Below, piece after piece: positions 33,035-41,875 of a stretch of 64,000 nucleotides of DNA. The notes under the pieces are model-generated. The model saw only the letters and a program-made list of their open reading frames with translations, had not been told where the DNA came from and ran no database searches. Position 1 is the first letter of the stretch; each line of letters begins with the position of its first letter. The translations under genes were made by a program, and so were the position numbers. Origin of the DNA: Carbonactinospora thermoautotrophica (lineage in GTDB: Bacteria; Actinomycetota; Actinomycetes; Streptomycetales; Carbonactinosporaceae); assembly GCF_001543895.1 (NCBI RefSeq), contig NZ_JYIJ01000013.1, forward strand, positions 124,001-188,000, written 5' to 3'.

Positions 33035-33783
33035 CACTTGGCCCCCGGGTACGCCCGCGGCAGGTACTGCATCTCCGCGAGCAGGTAGCCCAGGTGCTCG
33101 GTGTGGATGCCCCGCCGCCCGCCGGTGGGTCGCCAGTCGTCCTCCGGTACGGCGAGCGTCGCCTCGGCGAGCACGCCGGTCACCTGCTCCTGCCACGCCG
33201 GGCGCAGCGTGGCCGGGTCGACCGCCACCCCCTCGGCCGCGAGACCGCGCACCAGCTCGTCACTCTCGAACAGCTCGTGCGTGTACGGCCACAGCCGGTC
33301 CACCGCCTCCTGCATGCGGCGGTGGCTCTCCTCGGTGCCGTCGCCGAGCCGCAGCGTCCACTGGGTGGCGTGGTCGGCGTGGTAGGCCACCTCCTTGACG
33401 GCCTTGCCGGCCACACCGGCCAGGGTCGCGTCCTTCGACGTGGCCAGCGCCTGGTACAGCCCGAGCTGGTAGGTGGCGAAGAACAGCTGCCGGGCGATCG
33501 TGCGCGCGAAGTCGCCATTGGGCAGCTCGACCAGTTGGACGTTGCGGAACTGCCGCTCCTCCCGCAGGTAGGCGAGCGCGTCCTCGTCCCGTCCCGCGCC
33601 CTCGACCTGGCCGGCGTAGCTGAGCAGCGACCGCGCCTGGCCGAGCAGGTCGAGCGCGATGTTGGCGAGCGCGACGTCCTCCTCCAGCTCAGGAGCCCGC
33701 GAGATCCACTCCCCCAGCCGCTGGGCGAGGATCAGCGCGTCGTCGCCGAGCCGGAGCGCGTACTCGAACAGCGGGCCCGTCAC
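33031..33783 (-). CDS. paaC: Phenylacetyl-CoA epoxidase structural subunit
   Basis: A 250-residue ferritin-like helical subunit that forms the catalytic core with PaaA but has a degenerate iron site. Recognisable by LGDDALILAQRLGEWISRAPELEEDVALAN and AYHADHATQWTLRLGDGT (read in two pieces). Length and order match the family; 4-bp overlaps on both sides place it in the paaABCD operon. Confidence 0.95.
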   Translation of the reverse strand: MTGPLFEYALRLGDDALILAQRLGEWISRAPELEEDVALANIALDLLGQARSLLSYAGQVEGAGRDEDALAYLREERQFRNVQLVELPNGDFARTIARQLFFATYQLGLYQALATSKDATLAGVAGKAVKEVAYHADHATQWTLRLGDGTEESHRRMQEAVDRLWPYTHELFESDELVRGLAAEGVAVDPATLRPAWQEQVTGVLAEATLAVPEDDWRPTGGRRGIHTEHLGYLLAEMQYLPRAYPGAKW

Positions 33784-34070
33784 AGGTGCCGCACCCCTTC
33801 GGGGATGTCGTAGAACGTCGGGTGCCGGTACGCCTTGTCGGCGGCGGGCTCGAAGAAGGGGTCCTTCTCGTCCGGGGACGACGCCACGATGTGGTCGGAC
33901 CGCACGACCCAGATGGAGACGCCCTCCATCCGGCGGGTGTACAGGTCACGAGCGTTGCGCAGAGCCATCTGGGCGTCGGGCGCGTGCAGGCTGCCCACGT
34001 GGTTGTGGGAGAGCCCGCGCTTGCTGCGCACGAACACCTCCCACAGCGGCCATTCCTCGCGTGCCGTCAT
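33780..34070 (-). CDS. paaB: Phenylacetyl-CoA epoxidase subunit PaaB
   Basis: A 96-residue subunit bridging PaaAC dimers. The family pattern [38 protein letters not shown] and GVSIWVVRS is complete. ATG 34070 overlaps the paaA stop. Confidence 0.95.
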   Translation of the reverse strand: MTAREEWPLWEVFVRSKRGLSHNHVGSLHAPDAQMALRNARDLYTRRMEGVSIWVVRSDHIVASSPDEKDPFFEPAADKAYRHPTFYDIPEGVRHL

Positions 34071-35023
34071 GCCGCCTGCTCCTTCCGGGCGCGTTCCTCC
34101 TGCTTGCGCGCGTACGCCAGGGCGGCCTCCCGCACCCACGCGCCCTCCTCGTGGGCGCGCCGCCGGTGCTCCATGCGCTGCCGGTTGCACGGGCCGTTGC
34201 CCTTGAGCACCTCGTAGAACTCGTCCCAGTCGATCAGGCCGAAGTCGTAGTGGCCGCGCTCGGGGTTCCACTTGAGGTCCGGGTCGGGCAGCGTGAGCCC
34301 CAGCGCCTCGGCCTGCGGGACGATCATGTCCACGAACTTCTGGCGCAGCTCGTCGTTGGAGTGGCGCTTGATCTTCCACGCCATCGACTGGGCGGAGTGC
34401 TTGGACTCCTCGTCCGGCGGGCCGAACATCATCAGCGACGGCCAGTACCAGCGGTTGACCGCGTCCTGGGCCATGGCCTTCTGCTCGGGGGTGCCGTGCG
34501 ACAGGGTGTACAGGATCTCGAAGCCCTGCCGCTGGTGGAACGACTCCTCCTTGCAGATGCGGACCATCGCCCGCGCGTACGGCCCGTACGAGCAGCGGCA
34601 CAGCGGCACCTGGTTGGTGATCGCCGCCCCGTCCACGAGCCACCCGATCGCGCCGACGTCCGCCCAGGTCAGGGTCGGGTAGTTGAAGATGCTGGAGTAC
34701 TTCTGCTTGCCCGCGTGCAGCAGGTCGAGCAGTTCGGCGCGGCTCACGCCGAGCGTCTCGGCGGCGCTGTACAGGTACAGGCCGTGCCCGGCCTCGTCCT
34801 GCACCTTGGCGATGAGGATGGCCTTGCGGCGCAGCGACGGCGCCCGGGTGATCCAGTTGCCCTCCGGCTGCATGCCGATGATCTCCGAGTGCGCGTGCTG
34901 GGCGATCTGCCGGATGAGCGTCTTGCGGTACCCCTCCGGCATCCAGTCGCGCGGCTCGACGCGCTGGTCGGCCTCGATGAGGCGGTTGAAGTGCTCCTCG
35001 AGGGCCCGCGTCGCCTGCGTCAT
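34067..35023 (-). CDS. paaA: Phenylacetyl-CoA epoxidase catalytic subunit
   Basis: Diiron oxygenase forming the 1,2-epoxide of phenylacetyl-CoA. The 318-residue protein keeps the ferritin-type carboxylate/His ligands ([38 protein letters not shown]). GAGGGAG precedes ATG 35023. The operator ACCGAATGTTCGGT lies 18 bp upstream, so the operon is expected to be repressed until phenylacetyl-CoA is present. Confidence 0.96.
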   Translation of the reverse strand: MTQATRALEEHFNRLIEADQRVEPRDWMPEGYRKTLIRQIAQHAHSEIIGMQPEGNWITRAPSLRRKAILIAKVQDEAGHGLYLYSAAETLGVSRAELLDLLHAGKQKYSSIFNYPTLTWADVGAIGWLVDGAAITNQVPLCRCSYGPYARAMVRICKEESFHQRQGFEILYTLSHGTPEQKAMAQDAVNRWYWPSLMMFGPPDEESKHSAQSMAWKIKRHSNDELRQKFVDMIVPQAEALGLTLPDPDLKWNPERGHYDFGLIDWDEFYEVLKGNGPCNRQRMEHRRRAHEEGAWVREAALAYARKQEERARKEQAA

Positions 35024-35040
35024 CCCGGCTCCCTCAACCG

Positions 35041-35054
35041 ACCGAATGTTCGGT
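35041..35054 (-). promoter_or_regulatory. PaaR-type operator before paaABCD
   Basis: The palindrome ACCGAA-TG-TTCGGT is extended left by another ACCG. It is identical to the site between paaN and paaH at 37217-37230. A TTGACC hexamer (35052-35057, read left) overlaps it and could be the -35 element. Confidence 0.75.
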
Positions 35055-35105
35055 CAACAGTGTGCCTCGAAAGCCCAGGCCGGGCAAGCCGGTCGAGCGA
35101 TCCGG

Positions 35106-35342
35106 CTATCGCCGGTACACCGCGCGACGCGCCCCGGCGCGGATGCAGTAGGTCACGTCCAACCCCGGCCGCAGCTCCTCCACCAGCCGCTCCAGATCGG
35201 GGTCCCGTGCGCGCAGCGCCAGCTCCACGCCGGACCGCTCAGGAACCCGGCGTACCGCTTCGGAGGGGATGACGTACCCCCGGTCGCGCAGCTCCCACAA
35301 CAGCTGCTCCACAGCAACCCAGAACACCGCGTCACCCTGCAC
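35106..35342 (-). CDS. Hypothetical protein
   Basis: A 78-residue helical protein (FWVAVEQLLWELRDRGYVIP ... DPDLERLVEELRPGLDVTYC) with good third-position G+C, starting at GTG 35342. No family is recognised. It lies between the paaN stop and paaA, 52 bp from repeat B. Confidence 0.5.
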   Translation of the reverse strand: MQGDAVFWVAVEQLLWELRDRGYVIPSEAVRRVPERSGVELALRARDPDLERLVEELRPGLDVTYCIRAGARRAVYRR

Positions 35343-35394
35343 GCGGCCAGCATGTCCCGCGAACGGCGGGAGAAACCAGGCCGGCCCCGATTCG

Positions 35395-35434
35395 CGTCGA
35401 GTGTGCGTGTCGTCACGCGAAGCACACCCGACGC
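35395..35434. repeat. Long palindromic repeat, copy B (degenerate)
   Basis: The left arm CGTCGAGTGTGCGTGTCGTCAC (35395-35416) is intact; the right arm is shortened to GCACACCCGACGC (35422-35434) with one substitution and an internal loss. It lies just past the paaN stop. Confidence 0.75.
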
Positions 35435-35455
35435 GGCTCCCGGGGCGATGCCGGC

Positions 35456-37159
35456 TCAGCCCTCGGCCGGCAGATGGCGGCGGGACTGGACGACGCGGAA
35501 CCGGCTGGCCACGAAGGCGCCGTCGGTGAGGGCGGCGTTCGCGGCCGGGTTGGCGCCGGTGGCGTGGAAGTCGGAGAAGGCGGTCGACTGGTTGACGTAC
35601 ACGCCCTGGGTGAGGTTGCAGGACAGGGCGACGCCGGCCTCCACGGCGGCCTCCTCGGCGGCCTGGAGGACCTTCTCGTCGGTGGAGTACACCGAGGCGG
35701 TGATCGCGCCGCAGTCGCGGACCGTGTCGCGGAACAGGCCGATCGCCTGCTCGGTGGAGTCGGTCGCGATCAGGAACGCGATCGGGCCGAAGTGCTCGCC
35801 CCGGTACACGTCCTCGTCCGCCACGTCGAGCTTCACGATCACCGGGGTGCGCACCTCGGCGTCCGGGTACTCGGGGTGTTGGATCCGGCGGGACGCGAGC
35901 ACCACCTCGCCCAGCTCGCCGGAGGCGGCGCGCTCCAGCCGCTCGCGCACCCCGTCGTTGACGATCGCGCCCAGGATGGCGGCGGCGCGGGCGTCGTCGC
36001 CGAGCAGGCCCGCCACGGCCGCTGCCAGGTCGCGGGCCACCTCGTCGAAGGACCTGCGTTCGCCGTTCGCGGTGATGCCGTCGCGCGGCAGGAGGATGTT
36101 CTGCGGCGTGGTGCACATCTGGCCCGAGTACAAGGACAGCGAGAACGCCAGGTTGGCGAGCATGCCCTGGTAGTCGTCGGTCGAGTCGACCACCACGGGG
36201 TTGACGCCGGCCTTCTCGGTGAAGACGACGGCCTGCCGGGCGTGCTCCTCCAGCCAGTCGCCGAACGCGGTCGAGCCGGTGTAGTCGATGATCCGCACCT
36301 CCGGCCGCAGCGCCAGGGTCTTGGCCAGCCCCTCGCCCGGCGCCTCGACGGCGAGCGCCACCAGGTCGGGCGAGAACCCGGCCTCGGCCAGCACCTCGCG
36401 GGCGATCCGCACGGTGATGGCGAGCGGCAGGGTCGCGTTCGGGTGCGGTTTGACCACCACGGGGTTGCCGGTGGCCAGGGAGGCGAACAGGCCCGGGTAC
36501 CCGTTCCAGGTCGGGAACGTGTTGCAGCCGATCACCAGCGCCAGCCCGCGCGGCACCACGTGGAAGCGCTTGATCATGCGCAGCGGCGGCTTCTTGCCCT
36601 GCGGCTTCTCCCAGGTGGCCGCGGCCGGGTGGCGGGTCATCTCGGCGTAGGCGTAGGCGACCGCCTCCAGCCCGCGGTCCTGCGCGTGCGGGCCGCCGGC
36701 CTGGAACGCCATGCCGAACGCCTGGCCGCTGGTGTGCATGACCGCCCAGGCGATCTCGTGGGAGCGCTGGTTGATCCGGTGCAGGATCTCCAGGCACACG
36801 CCGGCGCGCACGTCCGCGCCCGCGTCCCGCCACGCGGGCAGGGCGGCCTGCATGGCCCGGAACAGGACGTCGACGTCCGGGTGCGGGTAGGTGACGCCGA
36901 GCGAGACGCCGTACGGGGACCGCTCCCCGCCCACCCACGAGTCGGTACCGGGCTGCTCCAGCGGGAACGGCTTGCCGAGGTAGGCCGCGAAAGCGTCCTT
37001 GCCCTGCTGGGCGTCCCCGTACGCCTTGGGCGACTCGGGGTAGGGGGTCCAGTAGCCACGGTCGCGGATCGCGGCCAGCGCGCGGTCCAGCGTCTCGCGG
37101 TGCCGGGCGAGGAGTTCCGAAGCTGCGGAACTGCTGTTGACGGACGACACGTGGCTCAT
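35456..37159 (-). CDS. paaN: Phenylacetic acid degradation aldehyde dehydrogenase (PaaN/PaaZ type)
   Basis: A 567-residue aldehyde dehydrogenase of the PaaN family, proposed to oxidise the ring-opened semialdehyde-CoA. The NAD-binding motif is IDYTGSTAFGDWLEE, the catalytic Cys in SGQMCTTPQN, the general-base Glu in FTEKAGVNP. The MaoC hydratase domain of E. coli PaaZ is absent, so a separate oxepin hydrolase would be needed. It is divergent from paaH across a shared operator. Confidence 0.92.
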   Translation of the reverse strand: MSHVSSVNSSSAASELLARHRETLDRALAAIRDRGYWTPYPESPKAYGDAQQGKDAFAAYLGKPFPLEQPGTDSWVGGERSPYGVSLGVTYPHPDVDVLFRAMQAALPAWRDAGADVRAGVCLEILHRINQRSHEIAWAVMHTSGQAFGMAFQAGGPHAQDRGLEAVAYAYAEMTRHPAAATWEKPQGKKPPLRMIKRFHVVPRGLALVIGCNTFPTWNGYPGLFASLATGNPVVVKPHPNATLPLAITVRIAREVLAEAGFSPDLVALAVEAPGEGLAKTLALRPEVRIIDYTGSTAFGDWLEEHARQAVVFTEKAGVNPVVVDSTDDYQGMLANLAFSLSLYSGQMCTTPQNILLPRDGITANGERRSFDEVARDLAAAVAGLLGDDARAAAILGAIVNDGVRERLERAASGELGEVVLASRRIQHPEYPDAEVRTPVIVKLDVADEDVYRGEHFGPIAFLIATDSTEQAIGLFRDTVRDCGAITASVYSTDEKVLQAAEEAAVEAGVALSCNLTQGVYVNQSTAFSDFHATGANPAANAALTDGAFVASRFRVVQSRRHLPAEG

Positions 37160-37216
37160 GGAGGCTCCTCGGCCAGACGTGGCAGGGTTGACAATGCGTG
37201 CGGTGAGCCTAGGTTA

Positions 37217-37230
37217 ACCGAATGTTCGGT
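37217..37230. promoter_or_regulatory. PaaR-type operator between paaN and paaH
   Basis: The same 14-bp palindrome ACCGAATGTTCGGT as before paaA, followed here by CGGT. It lies 58 bp before paaN and 59 bp before paaH, midway in the divergent promoter region, so one site can control both directions. Confidence 0.75.
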
Positions 37231-37289
37231 CGGTGGTTCGCCCGCTCGCTCGGCCAACCGGACCCCAGCCTTCCACCGACAGGAGGAAC

Positions 37290-38834
37290 GTGAGCCGCCT
37301 CCAACCCACCCATCCGGTCGGCGTCGTCGGCAGCGGCACGATGGGCGCCGGCATCGCCCAGGTCGCGCTGCTCGCCGGCCACCGCGTGCTGCTGCACGAC
37401 CTCGACCCCGACCGCGCCGCCAAGGCCCACCGGGACATCACCGCGAGTCTCGATCGCCTGGTGGAGAAGGGCCGGCTCAAGCCCTGGGCCAAGCTCTGGG
37501 CGCTGGACCGGCTCCAGATCGCGCCCACGCTGGAGCACCTCGCCCCGTGCGCGCTGGTGATCGAGGCGGTCGCCGAGTCGCTCGCCGTCAAGCAGGACGT
37601 CTTCCGCGAGCTGGAGAAGATCGTCCGGGTCGAGGCGATCCTCGCGACCAACACCTCCTCGCTCTCGATCACCGAGATCGGCGCGGCCCTGGAACACCCG
37701 CAGCGGCTGGTCGGCATGCACTTCTTCAACCCCGCGCCGGTGCTCCCCCTGGTCGAGGTGGTCTCCGGGCTCGCCACCGACCCGGGGGTGGCCGAGACCG
37801 TGTACGAGACCGCGCGCGCGTGGGGCAAGACCCCGGTGCGCGCCAGATCCACCCCGGGCTTCATCGTCAACCGGATCGCCCGCCCCTTCTACGGGGAGGC
37901 GCTGCGCGCCTACGAGGAGGGCGCGGCCGACCCGGCCACCATCGACGCGGTGCTGCGCGAGTGCGGCGGCTTCAAGATGGGACCGCTGGAGCTGACCGAC
38001 CTCATCGGCCAGGACGTGAACCTGGCGGTGTCCACCTCGGTCTGGGAGGCGTTCCACCACGACCCCCGCTACGCCCCCTCTCTCGCCCAGCGCGAGCTGG
38101 TCGCCGCCGGCTGGCTCGGCCGCAAGACCGGGCGGGGCTTCTACTCCTACGGCGAGGGAGCCGCGAAACCCGAACCCGCGACCGCTCCCCCGGCCCCGGC
38201 ACCCGAGCAGGTGGTGGTCCGCGGCTCCGGCGGCCCGTTCCGGGAGCTTCTCCGGCTGATCACCGACGCCGGGATCGAAGTCAAGCGCCGCAGCGAGGGG
38301 ACCGACTTCGCCAAGAACCCGGAGGCCTGCGAGATCGAGGTGCCGGGCCGGGTGCGGCTGTGCCTCACCAACGGCCACTTCGCGGGCTGGGATCCTGAGT
38401 ACGGATCCGGCCTGCCTGCGATCGCCTTCGACCTGGCCCTCGACTACGCCGCGGCCACCCGCATCGCCGTCGCGCCGGCGGACGCGCCGCGCCAGGCGCT
38501 CGACGCCGCCGTCGGGTTGTTCCATGCGCTCGGCAAGCGGGTCACCGTGCTCCCGGACCTCCCCGGGCTGCTGGTGGCCCGCACGGTCGCGATGCTGGTG
38601 AACGAGGCGGCCGACGCCCTGTACCGGGGCGTGGCCGGCGCCGCGGACATCGACACCGCGATGCGGGCCGGGGTCAACTACCCGCTGGGGCCGCTGGCCT
38701 GGGGTGACCGGCTCGGGGCGCGCTGGGTGACGACCGTGCTGGACAACCTGGCCGAGGTGTACCGGGACGGGCGCTACCGCCCGAGCCCGCTGCTGCGACG
38801 GATGGCGGAGACAGGCAGGAAGTTCCATGACTGA
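37290..38834 (+). CDS. paaH: 3-hydroxyadipyl-CoA dehydrogenase
   Basis: NAD-dependent beta-oxidation enzyme of the phenylacetate route. The 514-residue protein has the Rossmann motif VGVVGSGTMGAGIAQ (about residues 9-23), HFFNPAPVLPLVEVV and two tandem 3HCDH C-terminal domains (FKMGPLELTDLIGQDVN; NYPLGPLAWGDRLG), the long PaaH form. AGGAGG precedes GTG 37290. Its end overlaps paaI by 8 bp. Confidence 0.94.
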   Translation: MSRLQPTHPVGVVGSGTMGAGIAQVALLAGHRVLLHDLDPDRAAKAHRDITASLDRLVEKGRLKPWAKLWALDRLQIAPTLEHLAPCALVIEAVAESLAVKQDVFRELEKIVRVEAILATNTSSLSITEIGAALEHPQRLVGMHFFNPAPVLPLVEVVSGLATDPGVAETVYETARAWGKTPVRARSTPGFIVNRIARPFYGEALRAYEEGAADPATIDAVLRECGGFKMGPLELTDLIGQDVNLAVSTSVWEAFHHDPRYAPSLAQRELVAAGWLGRKTGRGFYSYGEGAAKPEPATAPPAPAPEQVVVRGSGGPFRELLRLITDAGIEVKRRSEGTDFAKNPEACEIEVPGRVRLCLTNGHFAGWDPEYGSGLPAIAFDLALDYAAATRIAVAPADAPRQALDAAVGLFHALGKRVTVLPDLPGLLVARTVAMLVNEAADALYRGVAGAADIDTAMRAGVNYPLGPLAWGDRLGARWVTTVLDNLAEVYRDGRYRPSPLLRRMAETGRKFHD

Positions 38835-39261
38835 CGCGAACCAGTTGGCCCGCCGGTGCGCGGCGGCGATGTACGCGGCGGACGAGGCCTCCCGCAGCCT
38901 CGGCATCACGATCGAGGAGGTCGAGCCCGGCCGCGCGGTCGCCCGCATGAAGGTGACCGGAACCATGGTCAACGGGCACCGGATCGCCCACGGCGGGTAC
39001 GTGTTCCTGCTCGCCGACACCGCGTTCGCGTTCGCGTGCAACACCTACGGGCAGGTGACCGTGGCCCGCGCCGCCGAGATCGTGTTCGTGGCCCCGGCCC
39101 GTGAAGGCGACGAGCTGGTCGCCGAAGCCGTCGAGCGCACCCGGTACGGCCGCAACGGCGTGTACGACGTGACCGTCCGCCGCGCGGATGGCAAGGTGGT
39201 GGCCGAGTTCCGCGGCCAGAGTCACCAACTGAAGGCGCCGATCGGGGAGAGCCGTGGCTGA
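38827..39261 (+). CDS. paaI: Hydroxyphenylacetyl-CoA thioesterase
   Basis: A 144-residue hot-dog fold thioesterase that rescues CoA from dead-end thioesters. The motif [20 protein letters not shown] holds the active-site region (HGG and Asp). It overlaps paaH and paaJ by 8 bp each. Confidence 0.93.
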   Translation: MTDANQLARRCAAAMYAADEASRSLGITIEEVEPGRAVARMKVTGTMVNGHRIAHGGYVFLLADTAFAFACNTYGQVTVARAAEIVFVAPAREGDELVAEAVERTRYGRNGVYDVTVRRADGKVVAEFRGQSHQLKAPIGESRG

Positions 39262-40456
39262 GGCGTTCATCGTCACCGGGGTGCGCACGCCGATCGGCCG
39301 GTACGGCGGGGCGCTCGCGTCCGTGCGGCCCGACGACCTGGCCGCGCACGTGATCCGCGCGCTGGTGGCCCGGTTCCCGGGCATCGAGCCGGTTGCGTAC
39401 GACGAGGTGGTCCTGGGCTGCGCCAATCAGGCCGGCGAGGACAACCGGAACGTGGCCCGCATGGCCGCGCTGCTCGCCGGGCTGCCGGACACCGTGCCGG
39501 GCACGACCGTGAACCGGCTGTGCGGCTCGGGCCTGGACGCGGTGCTGTACGCGGCGCGCACCATCCGGACCGGCGAGGCCGACCTGGTGGTCGCCGGCGG
39601 CGTGGAGAGCATGAGCCGGGCGCCGTTCGTGCTGCCCAAGGCGGAGACCGCGTTCTCGCGCACCGCCGAGATCCACGACACCACGATCGGGTGGCGGTTC
39701 GTGAACCAGCGGCTGGCCGAGCAGTACGGCACCGACTCCATGCCGGAGACCGCGGAGAACGTGGCCGAGGAGTTCGCGATCTCACGAGCGGACCAGGACG
39801 CGTTCGCGCTGCGCTCCCAGCAGCGGGCCGCGAAGGCGATCGCGAACGGCCGCCTGGCGCAGGAGATCGAGCCGGTGCCGGTGCCGCGGCCCAAGGGCGA
39901 GCCGGTCGTGGTGGACCGCGACGAGCACCCGCGCGAGACCTCGCTGGAGAAGCTGGCCAAGCTGCCCACGCCGTTCCGCGCGAACGGCACGGTGACCGCC
40001 GGCAACTCCTCCGGCGTGAACGACGGGGCCGCCGCGCTGCTGGTCGCCTCCGAGCGGGCCGTGGAACGGTACGGCCTGGAGCCGCTCGCCCGGGTGGTGG
40101 CGGGCACGACCGCCGGCGTGCCACCGCGGATCATGGGCATCGGCCCGGTCCCGGCCACCCGCAAGCTGCTCGACCGGACCGGGCTCGCGCTCGCCGACCT
40201 GGACGTGATCGAGCTGAACGAGGCGTTCGCCGCGCAGTCCCTGGCCGTGCTGCGCCAGCTCGGCCTGCCCGACGACGCCGAGCACGTCAACCCCAACGGC
40301 GGCGCGATCGCGCTCGGCCACCCGCTCGGCATGAGCGGCGCCCGGCTGGCGCTCACCGCCGCCCTGGAGCTGCGCGAGCGGTCCGCCCGCCGCGCGCTCG
40401 CCACCATGTGCGTCGGCGTGGGCCAGGGCATCGCCGCCCTGCTCGAAGCCGCCTGA
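39254..40456 (+). CDS. paaJ: Acetyl-CoA acyltransferase (3-oxoadipyl-CoA thiolase)
   Basis: Cleaves 3-oxoadipyl-CoA to succinyl-CoA and acetyl-CoA. The 400-residue thiolase has the nucleophilic Cys in [14 protein letters not shown] (about residue 90), His in [20 protein letters not shown] and the second Cys in CVGVGQG. Full family length. GTG 39254 overlaps paaI. Confidence 0.93.
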   Translation: MAEAFIVTGVRTPIGRYGGALASVRPDDLAAHVIRALVARFPGIEPVAYDEVVLGCANQAGEDNRNVARMAALLAGLPDTVPGTTVNRLCGSGLDAVLYAARTIRTGEADLVVAGGVESMSRAPFVLPKAETAFSRTAEIHDTTIGWRFVNQRLAEQYGTDSMPETAENVAEEFAISRADQDAFALRSQQRAAKAIANGRLAQEIEPVPVPRPKGEPVVVDRDEHPRETSLEKLAKLPTPFRANGTVTAGNSSGVNDGAAALLVASERAVERYGLEPLARVVAGTTAGVPPRIMGIGPVPATRKLLDRTGLALADLDVIELNEAFAAQSLAVLRQLGLPDDAEHVNPNGGAIALGHPLGMSGARLALTAALELRERSARRALATMCVGVGQGIAALLEAA

Positions 40457-40498
40457 CCACGCGGGCGGCCCGCGATGCCCTGACCAAGGAGCCGTCCC

Positions 40499-40543
40499 AT
40501 GCGCGAAGCCCGGCGCCTGCTGGACCTGCGCGGTAAGGCGTGA
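40499..40543 (+). CDS. Tiny ORF before the paaR-like gene
   Basis: A 14-codon ORF (MREARRLLDLRGKA) with AAGGAG 8 bp upstream, ending 24 bp before the TetR gene. It may be a leader peptide or the remnant of a lost gene; chance is also possible. Confidence 0.25.
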   Translation: MREARRLLDLRGKA

Positions 40544-40567
40544 GGTCGCCGGGGGATACTGACAGCC

Positions 40568-41191
40568 ATGGCCCGACGTTCGGTGAGCACCTCGCGTAAC
40601 GGTCGCCGCGACGCCCCGTACACCAGCGAGTCGCTGCTCGCGGTGGCCGTCGAGGTGTTCGTCGAACGCGGGTACGACGGCACGAGCATGGAGGACCTGG
40701 CCCGCGCGGCCGGCATCACCAAGTCCTCCATCTACCACCACGTGCGCGGCAAGGAGGAGCTGCTGCGGCTCGCGGTCGGCCGCGCCCTGGACGCGCTGTT
40801 CGCCGCCCTGGACGAGCCGCCCGCCCGCGAGGGCCGTGCCGTCGACCGGCTGCAGTACGTGGTCCGGCGCGCCGCCGAGGTGCTGGTCGACGAGCTGCCG
40901 TACGTGACGCTGCTGCTGCGCGTGCGCGGCAACACCGAGACCGAGCGGTGGGCGCTGGAGCGCCGCCGTGAGTTCGACCACCGCATAGCCGCGCTGGTCG
41001 GGCAGGCGATCGAGGACGGTGACCTGCGCTCGGACGTGGACCCCCGGCTCGCCACCCGGCTGCTGTTCGGCATGATCAACTCGATCTCCGAGTGGTACCG
41101 CCCCGGCCGCGGCCGCACCAGGCAACACATCGCCGACGCCGTGGTCCGCCTGGCGTTCGACGGCCTGCGCAAGCCAAGCTCGACTCGGTGA
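40568..41191 (+). CDS. paaR: TetR-family regulator, probable PaaR
   Basis: A 207-residue repressor with an N-terminal helix-turn-helix (TSMEDLARAAGITKSSIYHHV, about residues 38-58 after an Arg-rich start). It directly follows paaJ, and four operator-like palindromes for a TetR protein lie in front of paa genes in this window, so it is the natural candidate to bind them and respond to phenylacetyl-CoA. The ligand is inferred from characterised PaaR proteins. Confidence 0.82.
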   Translation: MARRSVSTSRNGRRDAPYTSESLLAVAVEVFVERGYDGTSMEDLARAAGITKSSIYHHVRGKEELLRLAVGRALDALFAALDEPPAREGRAVDRLQYVVRRAAEVLVDELPYVTLLLRVRGNTETERWALERRREFDHRIAALVGQAIEDGDLRSDVDPRLATRLLFGMINSISEWYRPGRGRTRQHIADAVVRLAFDGLRKPSSTR

Positions 41192-41249
41192 CCCCGGGCC
41201 GGAAACTCGCGGCCGAGGATCCCGGACCGGGTGACCAGGGGCGGGCCGC

Positions 41250-41720
41250 TCACCGCGCCGGCAGCGTCGGGTCCCGATCGGTCTCGTCGAAGATCAGCAG
41301 GGTGCGGGTGCCGCGCACCTCGGGCATCGACTGGATGTGCTGGAACACCAGCTCGCGCAGCGCCCGGTTGTCGGCGGTGCGGACCAGCAGCACCACGTCG
41401 AAGTCCCCGCTGACCAGGGCCATGTGCTCGACCTCGGGCAGCCGCCACAGCTTGTCGCGCACGATCCGCCAGGAGTTCTGCTCGATCTGGAGCGTGATGT
41501 AGGCGGAGGTGCCGAAGCCGGCGCGCTCGGGGTCGACGTGCGCGCCGAACCCGCGGATCACCCCCTGAGCGAGGAGCCGGGACAGGCGCGCGTGGGCGCC
41601 TGAGCGCGACACGTGCACCCGCTGGGCCAGTTGTCGCACCGACATGCGCCCGTCGGCCTGGAGCAGCCGGATGATGCGGCGGTCGATGTCGTCCAGGGGA
41701 GCTTCCGGAGTAGCGGCCAT
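41250..41720 (-). CDS. Lrp/AsnC-family regulator
   Basis: A 156-residue regulator: helix-turn-helix (DDIDRRIIRLLQADGRMSVR; RVHVSRSGAHARLSRLL, about residues 10-50) and an AsnC ligand domain (ALVSGDFDVVLLVRTADNRA). Divergent Lrp proteins next to 2-oxoacid dehydrogenase genes (BkdR type) usually activate them in response to amino acids. ATG 41720 was chosen because the domain starts 8 residues later. Confidence 0.9.
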   Translation of the reverse strand: MAATPEAPLDDIDRRIIRLLQADGRMSVRQLAQRVHVSRSGAHARLSRLLAQGVIRGFGAHVDPERAGFGTSAYITLQIEQNSWRIVRDKLWRLPEVEHMALVSGDFDVVLLVRTADNRALRELVFQHIQSMPEVRGTRTLLIFDETDRDPTLPAR

Positions 41721-41756
41721 CTGTCGCTCACCGGCTCCTTTCACCCGTCTTCGGGA

Positions 41757-41850
41757 ACCGAACGTCCGGCGACGGGACGGCTGTCGAACCAACCGTCCGG
41801 AGTTCACGCCAGAGGGTGGCCACCTTAGCGAACCGACCGAACAATCGGTA
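41757..41850. promoter_or_regulatory. Two PaaR-like operators in the lrp / E1 divergent region
   Basis: ACCGAACGTCCGGC (41757-41770) lies 37 bp before the Lrp start and ACCGAACAATCGGT (41837-41850) lies 26 bp before the E1 alpha start. Both share the ACCG-N6-CGG(T/C) layout of the sites before paaA, paaE and paaN/paaH. AACCGTCCGGAGTT (near 41790) may be a weaker third site. Confidence 0.6.
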
Positions 41851-41875
41851 GGCACGTGTCCCGAGGAGGTGGCCG

